This document shows positions 25,401 to 33,561 of a stretch of 64,000 nucleotides of DNA, one piece after another. This stretch comes from Bacteroides sp. 51 (GTDB lineage: Bacteria; Bacteroidota; Bacteroidia; Bacteroidales; Bacteroidaceae): contig NZ_QVMI01000005.1 in NCBI RefSeq assembly GCF_010500965.1, positions 1 to 64,000 of the forward strand, read 5' to 3'. How positions within the stretch are numbered: position 1 is the stretch's first letter; each line of letters begins with the position of its first letter. Under the pieces are notes generated by a model, which saw only the letters and a program-made list of their open reading frames with translations, was not told where the DNA came from and made no database searches. Both the position numbers and the translations under genes were made by a program.

Positions 25401-26363
25401 GTAAGTCGAAACCCATACACGTTTACTCTCATCGCAAAATATATCATAAACCCCGTCTCCACGTAGTGAGGAGGGATTATCGATGTTTTCTTTATATATA
25501 TCTAGTACAGTATTTCCATCTTTAGTAAGTTTCCAAATACCTTTTCCATCAATGCCTATTAATAAGGTGGAGTCATTATTCTGTACTATGGCACGGATAG
25601 GGTCTTTCGGGAAATTAGTTATTAGGGTTTTTCTAAGTTGTTTCTCAGACAAATCTAAACAATATAAACCATCATAAAGAGTTCCAACCCATAGTTGATT
25701 TGTTTGGGGATTATAATAGAAGGTATATATAAATAAAGTTTGTTCTGGTTTATTTTCATAGACATATTCTGTTTTTAATGTTGAGAGGTCTATCGATTTT
25801 ATACCATTATCAGTACTGAAAAATAAGGAGTTGTTGATGTATGGCGTAATAGTACGGATATGCCCTTCATCAACTCCTATTCTTTCAAGAGAATTATCTT
25901 TATATCTGTATAAACCGGTAGATGTCCCTAGCCAGAATGATCCGTCGGGTAGGACGACCATTTTGTATAGGCTCAGATAGTTGTTTTTCATCAGCTTGCG
26001 TAGGTCTGTTATCAGATCAAAACGGTCGTATAGTTTATTGTATAAAAACAACTGTCCGTTTGATGTATAGGCATGCAGTGATGAGTTGGCGTAGGCCAGT
26101 TTCACAGTGACAAAATCTGCTGTTTCATACGGAAGCTGATAGATATGATGATCTTCTCCGGTTATCCTCAGAATTCCAGTTCGGGAGGAGGCCCAGATGA
26201 AGCCATCGTCATCTTTACAAACGGAACTGGTTTTTCGCATGGAAATTCCATACATCGAGTTGATATTGTAGAATTTGACCTCACTGGCATATAGGCTTAC
26301 ATACAAGGCTATGAAAAAGAGCAAGAGGATATAGCGTATTATAAAATTGTGTTTTTCTTTCAT
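22449..26363 (-). CDS. Hybrid two-component system sensor-regulator (HTCS) of the xylan PUL
   Basis: In this 1304-residue one-protein sensor and regulator, residues 1-27 are a signal peptide. About 40-680 form a periplasmic double beta-propeller of Reg_prop repeats (many WxGTxxGL-type motifs), and about 690-755 are a Y_Y_Y domain. A membrane helix lies at 759-780, then a histidine kinase with His801 (MAHDIRTSL) and ATPase motifs (NLFSNAIKYS, GSGIGLLL). The receiver domain has Asp1106 (ISDIMMPNMDG), and an AraC-type helix-turn-helix fills the last about 100 residues. HTCS proteins bind a released oligosaccharide in the periplasm and switch on the neighbouring PUL. It is divergent from the enzyme genes and is the only regulator seen in the PUL. 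It is AT-richer than the enzyme genes. Confidence 0.95.
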   Translation of the reverse strand: MKEKHNFIIRYILLLFFIALYVSLYASEVKFYNINSMYGISMRKTSSVCKDDDGFIWASSRTGILRITGEDHHIYQLPYETADFVTVKLAYANSSLHAYTSNGQLFLYNKLYDRFDLITDLRKLMKNNYLSLYKMVVLPDGSFWLGTSTGLYRYKDNSLERIGVDEGHIRTITPYINNSLFFSTDNGIKSIDLSTLKTEYVYENKPEQTLFIYTFYYNPQTNQLWVGTLYDGLYCLDLSEKQLRKTLITNFPKDPIRAIVQNNDSTLLIGIDGKGIWKLTKDGNTVLDIYKENIDNPSSLRGDGVYDIFCDESKRVWVSTYSGGLSFFDQESPALTQITHQINNPNSLVNNNINRVLEDSRGDIWFATDNGISRWKRAINKWETYYKDMGKDAQAFLALCEDNDGNIWAGTYSSGVFILDGRTGKEIKHYYHNDFYSGFSAKFVFDIYKDNDGDIWIGGIQSPMQCYSAKEKRFRSYNNQPVNYFQEISPGKILATVTYGLIQINKEKGNFDVLMQGYIVQDIVIIQDDIWIATCGDGLLRFNYKSGEIKKFTMESGLLSNYVNSIIISNGHLMLGTENGFCKFNLNDYTVHTYPSVFSFSNVSYNITSRTKLKSGELIWGTNNGAILFDPNMLYETQFKGRIFYQDISVSGRSIREIPELLKVPVDKQTRLSLSYTQNSIMLELLPIGVSSSRCRFSWKMEGIDSEWSNPSNLQTATYTNLPSGNFQLKFRMYDSSLSQIIDERWLDIRIIPPFWKTWWFSLIIVFLAIALTITSFKTYINRLKRKHTEDKIRFFTNMAHDIRTSLTLINAPIEELNKERNLSKNGHYYLNLATEQSSRLSFVATQLLDIQKVDIGKGQIFLTMTDIVRLIYQRKLMFETSASKNQIELLFTSNRESFITAVDEVKIEKVVDNLFSNAIKYSHPQGRVEISLVCNDKEWELKVKDYGLGISENAQKKLFREFYRGDNAVNSKMVGSGIGLLLVKNYVSMHKGTTTVDSNEGAGSLFTIAIPYKQVSESKIENKQKVEASVPFPSDVIVDMGLTEYVESENTTEKKIHLLLVEDNNDLQEFMKQSLREYFTISTAGDGKGAWEMIEKKAPDLIISDIMMPNMDGFELCKLVKSTFETSHIPVILLTALSDKTQKLEGLGLGADDYITKPFDMTLLTQRIRSIIKNREVVKEKALKLFGKAEEKEQPILTNELNDKFVKKAVEVVQRNMANSVFGKDEFAAEMFASPSLLYKKLKALTGQSPVDFIKIIRLNYAMELLTTQKYTVTEVSEYCGFSSVGYFSKVFKKHFGKSPTEL

Positions 26364-26408
26364 TTTGTAAGGTGATAGATTGTTATAGGATTAGCTATGG
26401 TTCAATTG

Positions 26409-26416
26409 CAAAGATA
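26409..26416 (-). promoter_or_regulatory. Candidate -7 box of the HTCS gene
   Basis: TATCTTTG on the minus strand matches TAnnTTTG and is 46 bp upstream of the HTCS start. No good -33 TTTG is seen. The divergent region 26364-26679 contains no gene. Confidence 0.45.
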
Positions 26417-26608
26417 AAGAATAAACTGTTTTTTAAAGCGTTTGAGTGTGTTGAATTATCTATTTTCCTCAATTAAGTATCTAAATTTACCTCTCTCTGT
26501 TGATTAGAGATGTGTTCATGAGACTTCAATAGGAATGCTGTAAATTCATATTATCTAATATTTCAAATTTAATATCTAAAACTCGAACAAGCCCTAGGCG
26601 GAGAGCTT

Positions 26609-26616
26609 TAATTTTG
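26609..26616 (+). promoter_or_regulatory. Candidate -7 box of the PUL operon
   Basis: TAATTTTG matches TAnnTTTG and lies 64 bp upstream of the first enzyme gene. The lack of a TTTG box about 19 bp upstream is what one would expect of a promoter that needs the HTCS activator. The leader that follows has short complementary blocks (CTAGGC and GCCTTAG) around the box. Confidence 0.4.
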
Positions 26617-26679
26617 CTTCGGTGAGAAATCGGCCTTAGACGAATTTTTAATTATTAATCATATATCAAATCACAAACC

Positions 26680-28383
26680 ATGAAAAGTATACTATCGGTA
26701 GTATCTGCAATGATTGTATTTTTAGCCGTAACGGTAGCCTGTGGCAGCGATAAAAAAAACGCATCGGAGGCACGTGTTGCGCAGTTCGATTATTTCAAGT
26801 ATGAAGGAAAAGACGCCTGGTTCAACCAAGCTATCAATCCTGAAACACAGTATTTCAACCCTGTTATAGCCGGTTTCTACCCCGACCCGTCTATTTGCCG
26901 TAAAGGCGACACCTATTATCTGGTGACTTCTACCTTTAGTTTTTTTCCCGGCGTGCCCATCTTTACCAGCAAGGATCTGGTGAACTGGGAACAAATCGGC
27001 CATGTGCTCGATCGCCCTTCGCAGCTCAATCTTACCAATCAGGGAATATCGGCCGGAATCTTTGCGCCGGCCATCGAATATAATCAATACAACGATACAT
27101 TTTATATGATTACTACCGGTGTGGGTGCCGGCGGAAACTTCTTTGTGAAAACCAAAGACCCGGCCAAAGGATGGAGTGATCCCATTCTGCTACCCGAAGT
27201 AAAAGGTATCGACCCCTCGTTTATGTTCGATGAAGACGGTAAAGGCTACATTGTACACAACGATGAACCTGAAAACGGACCCGACTGGGAACAGCAACGC
27301 ACCATCCGCATTCATGAGTTTGATGTGGAGAACGACCGTACCATCGGCAAGAACAAGGAAATTGTTCGCGGAGGTGTGAACCCCAAAGACAAACCCATCT
27401 GGATTGAAGCCCCGCATCTTTATAAAATCAACGGCTATTACTACCTGATGTGTGCCGAAGGCGGTACAAGTGACTGGCATTCGGAAGTCATTTTCCGTAG
27501 TAAAAAGCCTTTTGGCCCTTATGAGCCGGCCAAATATAACCCCATACTTACCCAGCGCCGCCTGCCGGATGAGAGAGAATATAAAATAACCAATTCCGGT
27601 CATGCCGATTTGTTGCAAACACCCGAGGGCGATTGGTGGGCCGTATTCCTGGCTTGCCGCCCGTATGAAGGAAACGTATTCAACACAGGTCGCGAAACAT
27701 TCATGCTGCCCGTTACGTGGAAAGACGGTTTCCCCATCATTCTACCTAAAGACGAGGCAATACCCACCGTTGTGGACAAGAAAAACCTGACCCCAGGCGC
27801 CAAATACCTCACCGGAAACTTTGTGTACAACCAAGAGTTCGACGACAAGAAACTGGACTATTCGTGGATTTACATCCGCACGCCACAAAAGGACTTCTTC
27901 ACCCTGGAAGACGGCAAACTCAACATCACGCCGATGAACATCAGCATCGAAGAACGCAAATCGCCTGCCGCTGTATTGCGCCGCCAGCAACATACAAGTT
28001 TCATCGTGGAGACCCAACTGGAATATATTCCTCAAACAGCAGATGACTTTGCCGGGTTCACCCTTTTCCAGAACGAAGCTTACCAATTCCTTTTCGGCAA
28101 AACCATTATCGATGGGAAGGAAAAACTGGCTCTTTACCGCATGGCCGGTGACAAAGAAATTGTGGCTGCTATAGAGTTGAACAAGAAAGATGCTGCCGTG
28201 CCTATCCGCCTGAAGGTTGAGGGCAAAGGACGCTACTATGACTTCTCTTACGCTTTCGACGGAGAAGACTGGAAAACCCTCGCGGCCGATGCCGACGCCA
28301 TTAACCTCAGCACGGAACATGCTAAAGGTTTTGTAGGTGCCATGATTGGTTTGTACGCAACAACCAACCATTTAAAGAAATAA
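26680..28383 (+). CDS. GH43 beta-xylosidase/alpha-L-arabinofuranosidase lipoprotein
   Basis: This 567-residue protein has a lipoprotein signal with Cys at about 21 (LAVTVACGSDKK). The five-bladed GH43 propeller follows, with the catalytic base Asp in GFYPDPSIC, the pKa-modulating Asp in IDPSFMF and the acid Glu in WIEAPHLYK. GHADLLQTPEGDWWAVFLACRP is typical of XynB-like GH43 enzymes. The last about 190 residues form a beta-sandwich (GH43_C2 type). It should cut terminal xylose or arabinose from xylo-oligosaccharides in the periplasm or on the surface. It is the first gene after the HTCS and 31 bp from the GH115 gene. Confidence 0.9.
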   Translation: MKSILSVVSAMIVFLAVTVACGSDKKNASEARVAQFDYFKYEGKDAWFNQAINPETQYFNPVIAGFYPDPSICRKGDTYYLVTSTFSFFPGVPIFTSKDLVNWEQIGHVLDRPSQLNLTNQGISAGIFAPAIEYNQYNDTFYMITTGVGAGGNFFVKTKDPAKGWSDPILLPEVKGIDPSFMFDEDGKGYIVHNDEPENGPDWEQQRTIRIHEFDVENDRTIGKNKEIVRGGVNPKDKPIWIEAPHLYKINGYYYLMCAEGGTSDWHSEVIFRSKKPFGPYEPAKYNPILTQRRLPDEREYKITNSGHADLLQTPEGDWWAVFLACRPYEGNVFNTGRETFMLPVTWKDGFPIILPKDEAIPTVVDKKNLTPGAKYLTGNFVYNQEFDDKKLDYSWIYIRTPQKDFFTLEDGKLNITPMNISIEERKSPAAVLRRQQHTSFIVETQLEYIPQTADDFAGFTLFQNEAYQFLFGKTIIDGKEKLALYRMAGDKEIVAAIELNKKDAAVPIRLKVEGKGRYYDFSYAFDGEDWKTLAADADAINLSTEHAKGFVGAMIGLYATTNHLKK

Positions 28384-28414
28384 GGAATATAATATAAAAT
28401 AATCAGAAGAAAAA

Positions 28415-30931
28415 ATGCATAATCTCCTTAAGTTTACCCTGACACTGATCACTTTCTGTTGCTTTGCCGCAACCGCAACTGCGGCAGAAAGATTTATCAC
28501 CACACAAAAATGTGATGCCACATTGCTGTTGAAAGATAAAACGACCTCGTTAACCCTCTTCAGCAATAACAACATCGATCCCGGTGTGCAGCGTGCCATC
28601 GTTAACCTGCAAACTGATTTCCTACGCGTAACCGGAACGGCTCCAAAATTGACGAACGCCGCACCCGATGCGAATACACCACTTATCATTATCGGAACCA
28701 TTGGAACCAATTCCGTTATCGACGATTTGGTGAAGCAAAAGAAAATCAACGCTACCGACCTGAAAGGCAAACGCGAGAAGTTTATCATCCAAAACATGGC
28801 CAATCCACTGCCCGGCATTGCCGAAGCACTCGTTATCGCGGGTAGTGATAAGCGCGGAACCATTTATGGTATCTACGAACTTTCGCAGCAAATCGGTGTG
28901 TCGCCCTGGTACTACTGGGCCGATGTGCCGGTAGAGCAGAAAGATGCGCTTTACTTTACCAAAGGTACCTATACCGATGGCGAACCTGCTGTGGAATACC
29001 GTGGAATCTTCCTGAACGACGAAGCCCCCGCACTCAGCGGATGGTCGCGTAAAACATTCGGTGGGTTCAATAGCAAATTCTACGAACAGGTATTCGAACT
29101 ATTGCTCCGCCTGAAAGCCAACTTCATGTGGCCCGCCATGTGGGGAAGCGCCTTCTACGACGATGATCCTGCCAACGGCCCACTGGCCAATGAAATGGGA
29201 ATCATTATGGGAACCTCGCACCACGAACCCATGGCCATGGCACAGTCTGACTGGCATCGCCGCGGAGGTAAGAACAATGAATGGAACTACATCACCCATT
29301 CCGATAAACTCAAAGCATTCTGGAAAGCAGGAATTGAGCGAAGCAACGACTGGGAGCGTGTAGTGACCGTGGGTATGCGTGGCGATGGCGACGAGGCTAT
29401 GAGCGAAGACACCAACATCGGATTACTGGAGAAGATCGTAAAAGACCAACGCCAAATCATTCAACAGGTTACCGGTAAGAAGCCAAACCAAACCCCACAG
29501 GTATGGGCCCTATATAAAGAGGTACAGGATTATTACGACCACGGAATGCGCGTGCCCGACGATGTAACGTTGCTCTTCTGCGACGACAACTGGGGCAACG
29601 TACGCAAATTGCGCGATCTCACCCAAAAAGCACATCCAGGTGGTTATGGCATGTACTATCACTTTGACTACGTGGGAGGTCCCCGTTGCTCCAAGTGGAT
29701 AAACATTAACCCCATACAGCGTGTTTGGGAACAGATGAATCTGGCTTACGAACATGGAGTCAGCCGCCTGTGGGTGGTTAATGTCGGCGATTTGAAACCA
29801 ATGGAATACCCTATCAGTTTCTTCCTGGATATGGCCTGGAATCCCAGTCAGTTCAATGCGCAAAACCTGATGGCACACACCCGCGAATGGGCTGGGCAAC
29901 AATTCGGTGAACAGCATGCCTCGGAAATAGCCTGCATGATTAACCGCTATACCAAGTACAACCGCCGTGTTATTCCCGAACTGTTGAGCGACAAAACGTA
30001 CAGTCTCGAAAATTACAACGAGTTTGAAACCGTGCTCAACGAGTACCGCACCTTGTCGCTTGAAGCATGGCGCTTGTACAATCAGCTTCCTGCCAACTAT
30101 CGCGACGCTTATTTCCAACTGGTGCTTTACCCCATCGACGCTTGCTGCAACCTGTACGAAATGTATTATGCCGTAGCCAAAAACAAACAGTGGGCTGCCA
30201 AGAAAGATATACGTGCCAATATATATGCCGACAAAGTGAAAAAACACTTTGAGCGGAACGCCTTCCTGGCAAACGAATATAACAATGTGATGGCCAACGG
30301 TAAATGGGTGCACATGATGGACGAAGTTACCATAGGATACCGTTCATGGAACGGGCCGAAAGAAAATATCATGCCCGATGTAACCTACATCACCGATGCG
30401 GAAGCTGCGAAAGAGAAAGTTTTCCTGGAAAAAGACGGTTACATATCCATCGAAGCCTGCCATTACGCCCGCCGTCAGGATTCGGACAGAATACATTGGG
30501 AAGAAATTCCGCACTTTGGTAAAACCCGTTCGGGCATTACTACATTCCCACAAAACGCCACTCCCAACGATTCGGAAGAGGTGTATGTGGAATACGATGT
30601 CGAGTTTACATCAACCGGACAGGTTGAAGTACAACTGCTTCTGGCCCCTACACTCAACTATAATGAGAACAAAGGGTTGCGCTATAGCCTCTCGTTCGAC
30701 AATGACACACCGCAGACCGTAAACTTCAACGGGCATTACCGCGGCGAGTTGGGCAAATGGCAGGCCGAACACATTATTCGTTCTTCAACTAAGCACACCA
30801 TCAGTCAGCCGGGAAAACATACCCTGCGCTTCCGTGTGCACGAGCCGGGTATTGTGCTTGAAAAGATATTGATAGATACAGGCGGACTCAAACCCTCTTA
30901 TCTGGGGGCGCCGGAAAGCGAATATAAATAA
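28415..30931 (+). CDS. GH115 xylan alpha-1,2-glucuronidase
   Basis: This 838-residue protein has a signal peptide (cleavage after TATAAA). The N-terminal domain includes IIIGTIGTNSVIDDL and IAGSDKRGTIYGIYELSQQIGVSPWYYWADVP. The catalytic barrel includes EYRGIFLNDEAPALSGW, LKANFMWPAMWGSAF, MGTSHHEPM and LLFCDDNWGNVR. These blocks define GH115, which removes (4-O-methyl-)glucuronic acid from internal xylose residues of xylan. A second GH115 at 55142 shares the layout but is clearly diverged, so the two probably differ in preferred chain length or substitution. The C-terminal beta domain ends in PGIVLEKILIDTGG. Confidence 0.93.
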   Translation: MHNLLKFTLTLITFCCFAATATAAERFITTQKCDATLLLKDKTTSLTLFSNNNIDPGVQRAIVNLQTDFLRVTGTAPKLTNAAPDANTPLIIIGTIGTNSVIDDLVKQKKINATDLKGKREKFIIQNMANPLPGIAEALVIAGSDKRGTIYGIYELSQQIGVSPWYYWADVPVEQKDALYFTKGTYTDGEPAVEYRGIFLNDEAPALSGWSRKTFGGFNSKFYEQVFELLLRLKANFMWPAMWGSAFYDDDPANGPLANEMGIIMGTSHHEPMAMAQSDWHRRGGKNNEWNYITHSDKLKAFWKAGIERSNDWERVVTVGMRGDGDEAMSEDTNIGLLEKIVKDQRQIIQQVTGKKPNQTPQVWALYKEVQDYYDHGMRVPDDVTLLFCDDNWGNVRKLRDLTQKAHPGGYGMYYHFDYVGGPRCSKWININPIQRVWEQMNLAYEHGVSRLWVVNVGDLKPMEYPISFFLDMAWNPSQFNAQNLMAHTREWAGQQFGEQHASEIACMINRYTKYNRRVIPELLSDKTYSLENYNEFETVLNEYRTLSLEAWRLYNQLPANYRDAYFQLVLYPIDACCNLYEMYYAVAKNKQWAAKKDIRANIYADKVKKHFERNAFLANEYNNVMANGKWVHMMDEVTIGYRSWNGPKENIMPDVTYITDAEAAKEKVFLEKDGYISIEACHYARRQDSDRIHWEEIPHFGKTRSGITTFPQNATPNDSEEVYVEYDVEFTSTGQVEVQLLLAPTLNYNENKGLRYSLSFDNDTPQTVNFNGHYRGELGKWQAEHIIRSSTKHTISQPGKHTLRFRVHEPGIVLEKILIDTGGLKPSYLGAPESEYK

Positions 30932-30936
30932 TCTGT

Positions 30937-33561
30937 ATGCGAATGAAACATGTCCTTCTATATAGTATTATTCTGTTGTGCTCACTGCATACCGTTTGCT
31001 GTGCACAGGAGAAATACACCATTCTCCTCGATCCTTCGGTTGGGGAGAAAGTAGAATACGCTATCGGTAAACTGGAAGAAGCCTTACTGAAACAAGATCT
31101 TGTTTTAGAGCGGGCTTCCGACTTCTCCACCGTCAAAAGTAAACAGCTTATTGTGGTAGGTTTGGCTGCACAAGGACATGTTTCTGATTTGCTTCGTATT
31201 GAAAACCGTATTATTCCTGAGGTGGCCGAAGCCCTGGCAGTCTGGAAAACCAGCTACCGGAAAAAAGAGGCGCTTGTTATTGCCGGACACGATGAGCAAG
31301 GACTGATGTACGCTCTTCTCGATGTAGCATTGCGCATCGGGTGGGGGAGCAAAAAGAATCCGTTTGAATATGTAGAAGATATTGTAGAGCAACCCGAACT
31401 CGCTACACGTGCAATCTCCATGTACACCATGAATCGTACGCTGTGGGAAAGCAAGTTCTACGATAAGAACTATTGGGCGAAGTACTTCGATGTACTGTCA
31501 CAGAACCGTTTCAATTCTTTTGTTATCATCTTTGGTTACGAAAACGGCGGATTTCTGGCACCTCCTTATCCTTACTTCTTCAATGTCGATGGGTATCCTG
31601 ATGTTCGCATGGTTGGCTTATCATCCACAGAACAGCAGCGCAACTTATCCGCGTTGAATGATTTGATAGATATGGCCCATCAGCGAGGCATCCGATTGTC
31701 GGTTGCCATTTGGGATCATATTTACCGCGGAGGCATCCAGTCGGGCGGTATGACGGGTTTGGAAAAGGCCGACAAAGAACCACTGAACGGATTGGTGTGG
31801 GGAGTAACCGGCGAAAACCTGATTGCGTACACCAAAGCTGCCTTGGCGCGCCTGGTAGAACTTGTCCCCGGATTAGACGGAATTGAATTCCGGATGCACG
31901 GCGAATCGGGTTTGAAGCATGGCGAGCAGGAAGCTTTCTGGACAGATATATTCAAATCGATGAAAGTCGCCGCTCCGGATATGAACGTTATATTGCGGGC
32001 GAAAGACATGCCCGAATCTGTGATACAGGCAGCTATAGGCGAAAAGATTAATTTCAGGATAGAGACCAAGTATTGGATGGAGCAGATGGGGTTTCCCTAT
32101 CACTCCACCCATATCAACCGTCAAAATCAAAAAGACCGCAGGCAAAGTTATGCCGATATGCTCCGTTATCCGCAACAATATAAAATGTATTGGCGATTGT
32201 GGAACGGAGGCACCACCCGTATGTTATTGTGGGGAAATCCCGAATATGCACAGCGATTTGTAGAAAGCGCCAAACTGTACGCCGGCGATGCCTACGAGGT
32301 AACCGAACCTTTGGCCACCAAGATGGAATCCATGCCACATGACATGCAACCTTTTGAACTTCTCAATCCGGCATACCGCTATTACGACTATGAATTTGAG
32401 CGTTACTGGCACTTCTTTCAGGTTTTCGGGCGAATGGGGTACAACCCTCAACAATCACCCGACATCTGGCAGAAAGAGTTTGAAGCCCGGTTCGGGGAAA
32501 AAGCTGCTCCCCTGGTTGAACAGGCTTTACATGAAGCAAGTTGGGTTTTACCACGTATCGTCGCTTCAACATCTCCATACGGCTGTTTCCCGACCACACG
32601 CGGTTGGGCAGAAAAGCAACGCCTTGGCGATTTGTATGAATATGCGCTTGCCGAAGGCAGCGATATACAGCAATTCACCGGGTTTGATGAAGAAGCCCGC
32701 CTGTTGATTGAGGGAGGCGGAACCGCCAAAATCCGGCAATCCATGAACAGTGTATGGTTCGGGCAACTATCCGAACGGCTGGATAAGCTGATACTCGAAG
32801 CCGGAAAGGCCACAGGCAAGAGCCCCGGAAAAGAGTTTGTGTCGACAATGACTGACCTGAGAATCCTGTCCAATCTGGCGCTATACCATTCACGCAGAAT
32901 ACCTGCGGCCGTCTGTTACCGCATTTTTGTCCGCACGAATGATATCTCGGCATTAGAGAAAGCAATTGAACACGAAAAGAACGCCATTGAGGCATGGAAG
33001 CAAATCGTAGCATCGGCAGGTGATGTATATGCCCCGAATCTGATGTTTGGTGTTCCTTCTTCCTATTTCGACGGACTGAACCACAAACTTACCGGTCATT
33101 GGAAAGACGAATTGATAGACCTCGAAAAAGGCCTGGCCAAACTGGAACAACAGAAAAACGACTTCAAGCCCAAAGTAACGCCTATAGCTGCACCCGCTTA
33201 TCAACCGGCAAAAGCCGCCGATAACGGTCATCTGTTTCAGGTGGAGTTGGAGCGCGTGGAGAAGTTACCCGAAGGGCATCCGCTTACCGTGCGGGCAAAA
33301 GTCTCCGGTAAGAACGAAATTAAATGGGTAAGGCTGAGGTATCGTGCCGTCAACCAAAAACTCGATTATGCAACATTGCCAATGAAATGGTTGGAAGAGA
33401 AGAATATGTACCAGGCAGTGGTACCTATGGAAGAGATGAATCCGGGGTTTGATTTCATGTACTTCATTGAAGTCATGGACAGTAAAGGCAACGGAAAGAT
33501 ATATCCTGATCTGATGGAAGAAACACCTTATATAATAAGTACACATGAAGAAACATATTAA
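30937..33561 (+). CDS. Large secreted protein with GH67-like N-terminal domain, specificity unknown
   Basis: This 874-residue protein has a signal peptide (cleavage near VCCAQE). Residues about 25-140 look like the small alpha/beta domain before GH67/GH115/GH20 catalytic barrels (KQLIVVGLAAQGHVSD, ALVIAGHDEQGLMYALLDVALRIGW). A barrel-like region follows (LATRAISMYTMNRTLWESKFYD, RLSVAIWDHIYRGG, GLDGIEFRMHGESG, NVILRAKDM). Then come a long helical part with LWGNPEYAQRFVESAKLY and a C-terminal beta domain. Glu in FRMHGES is a candidate catalytic acid. It does not have the diagnostic GH67 or GH115 blocks. Its 3' end overlaps the next gene by 17 nt. I infer a uronidase-like glycosidase. Confidence 0.6.
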   Translation: MRMKHVLLYSIILLCSLHTVCCAQEKYTILLDPSVGEKVEYAIGKLEEALLKQDLVLERASDFSTVKSKQLIVVGLAAQGHVSDLLRIENRIIPEVAEALAVWKTSYRKKEALVIAGHDEQGLMYALLDVALRIGWGSKKNPFEYVEDIVEQPELATRAISMYTMNRTLWESKFYDKNYWAKYFDVLSQNRFNSFVIIFGYENGGFLAPPYPYFFNVDGYPDVRMVGLSSTEQQRNLSALNDLIDMAHQRGIRLSVAIWDHIYRGGIQSGGMTGLEKADKEPLNGLVWGVTGENLIAYTKAALARLVELVPGLDGIEFRMHGESGLKHGEQEAFWTDIFKSMKVAAPDMNVILRAKDMPESVIQAAIGEKINFRIETKYWMEQMGFPYHSTHINRQNQKDRRQSYADMLRYPQQYKMYWRLWNGGTTRMLLWGNPEYAQRFVESAKLYAGDAYEVTEPLATKMESMPHDMQPFELLNPAYRYYDYEFERYWHFFQVFGRMGYNPQQSPDIWQKEFEARFGEKAAPLVEQALHEASWVLPRIVASTSPYGCFPTTRGWAEKQRLGDLYEYALAEGSDIQQFTGFDEEARLLIEGGGTAKIRQSMNSVWFGQLSERLDKLILEAGKATGKSPGKEFVSTMTDLRILSNLALYHSRRIPAAVCYRIFVRTNDISALEKAIEHEKNAIEAWKQIVASAGDVYAPNLMFGVPSSYFDGLNHKLTGHWKDELIDLEKGLAKLEQQKNDFKPKVTPIAAPAYQPAKAADNGHLFQVELERVEKLPEGHPLTVRAKVSGKNEIKWVRLRYRAVNQKLDYATLPMKWLEEKNMYQAVVPMEEMNPGFDFMYFIEVMDSKGNGKIYPDLMEETPYIISTHEETY

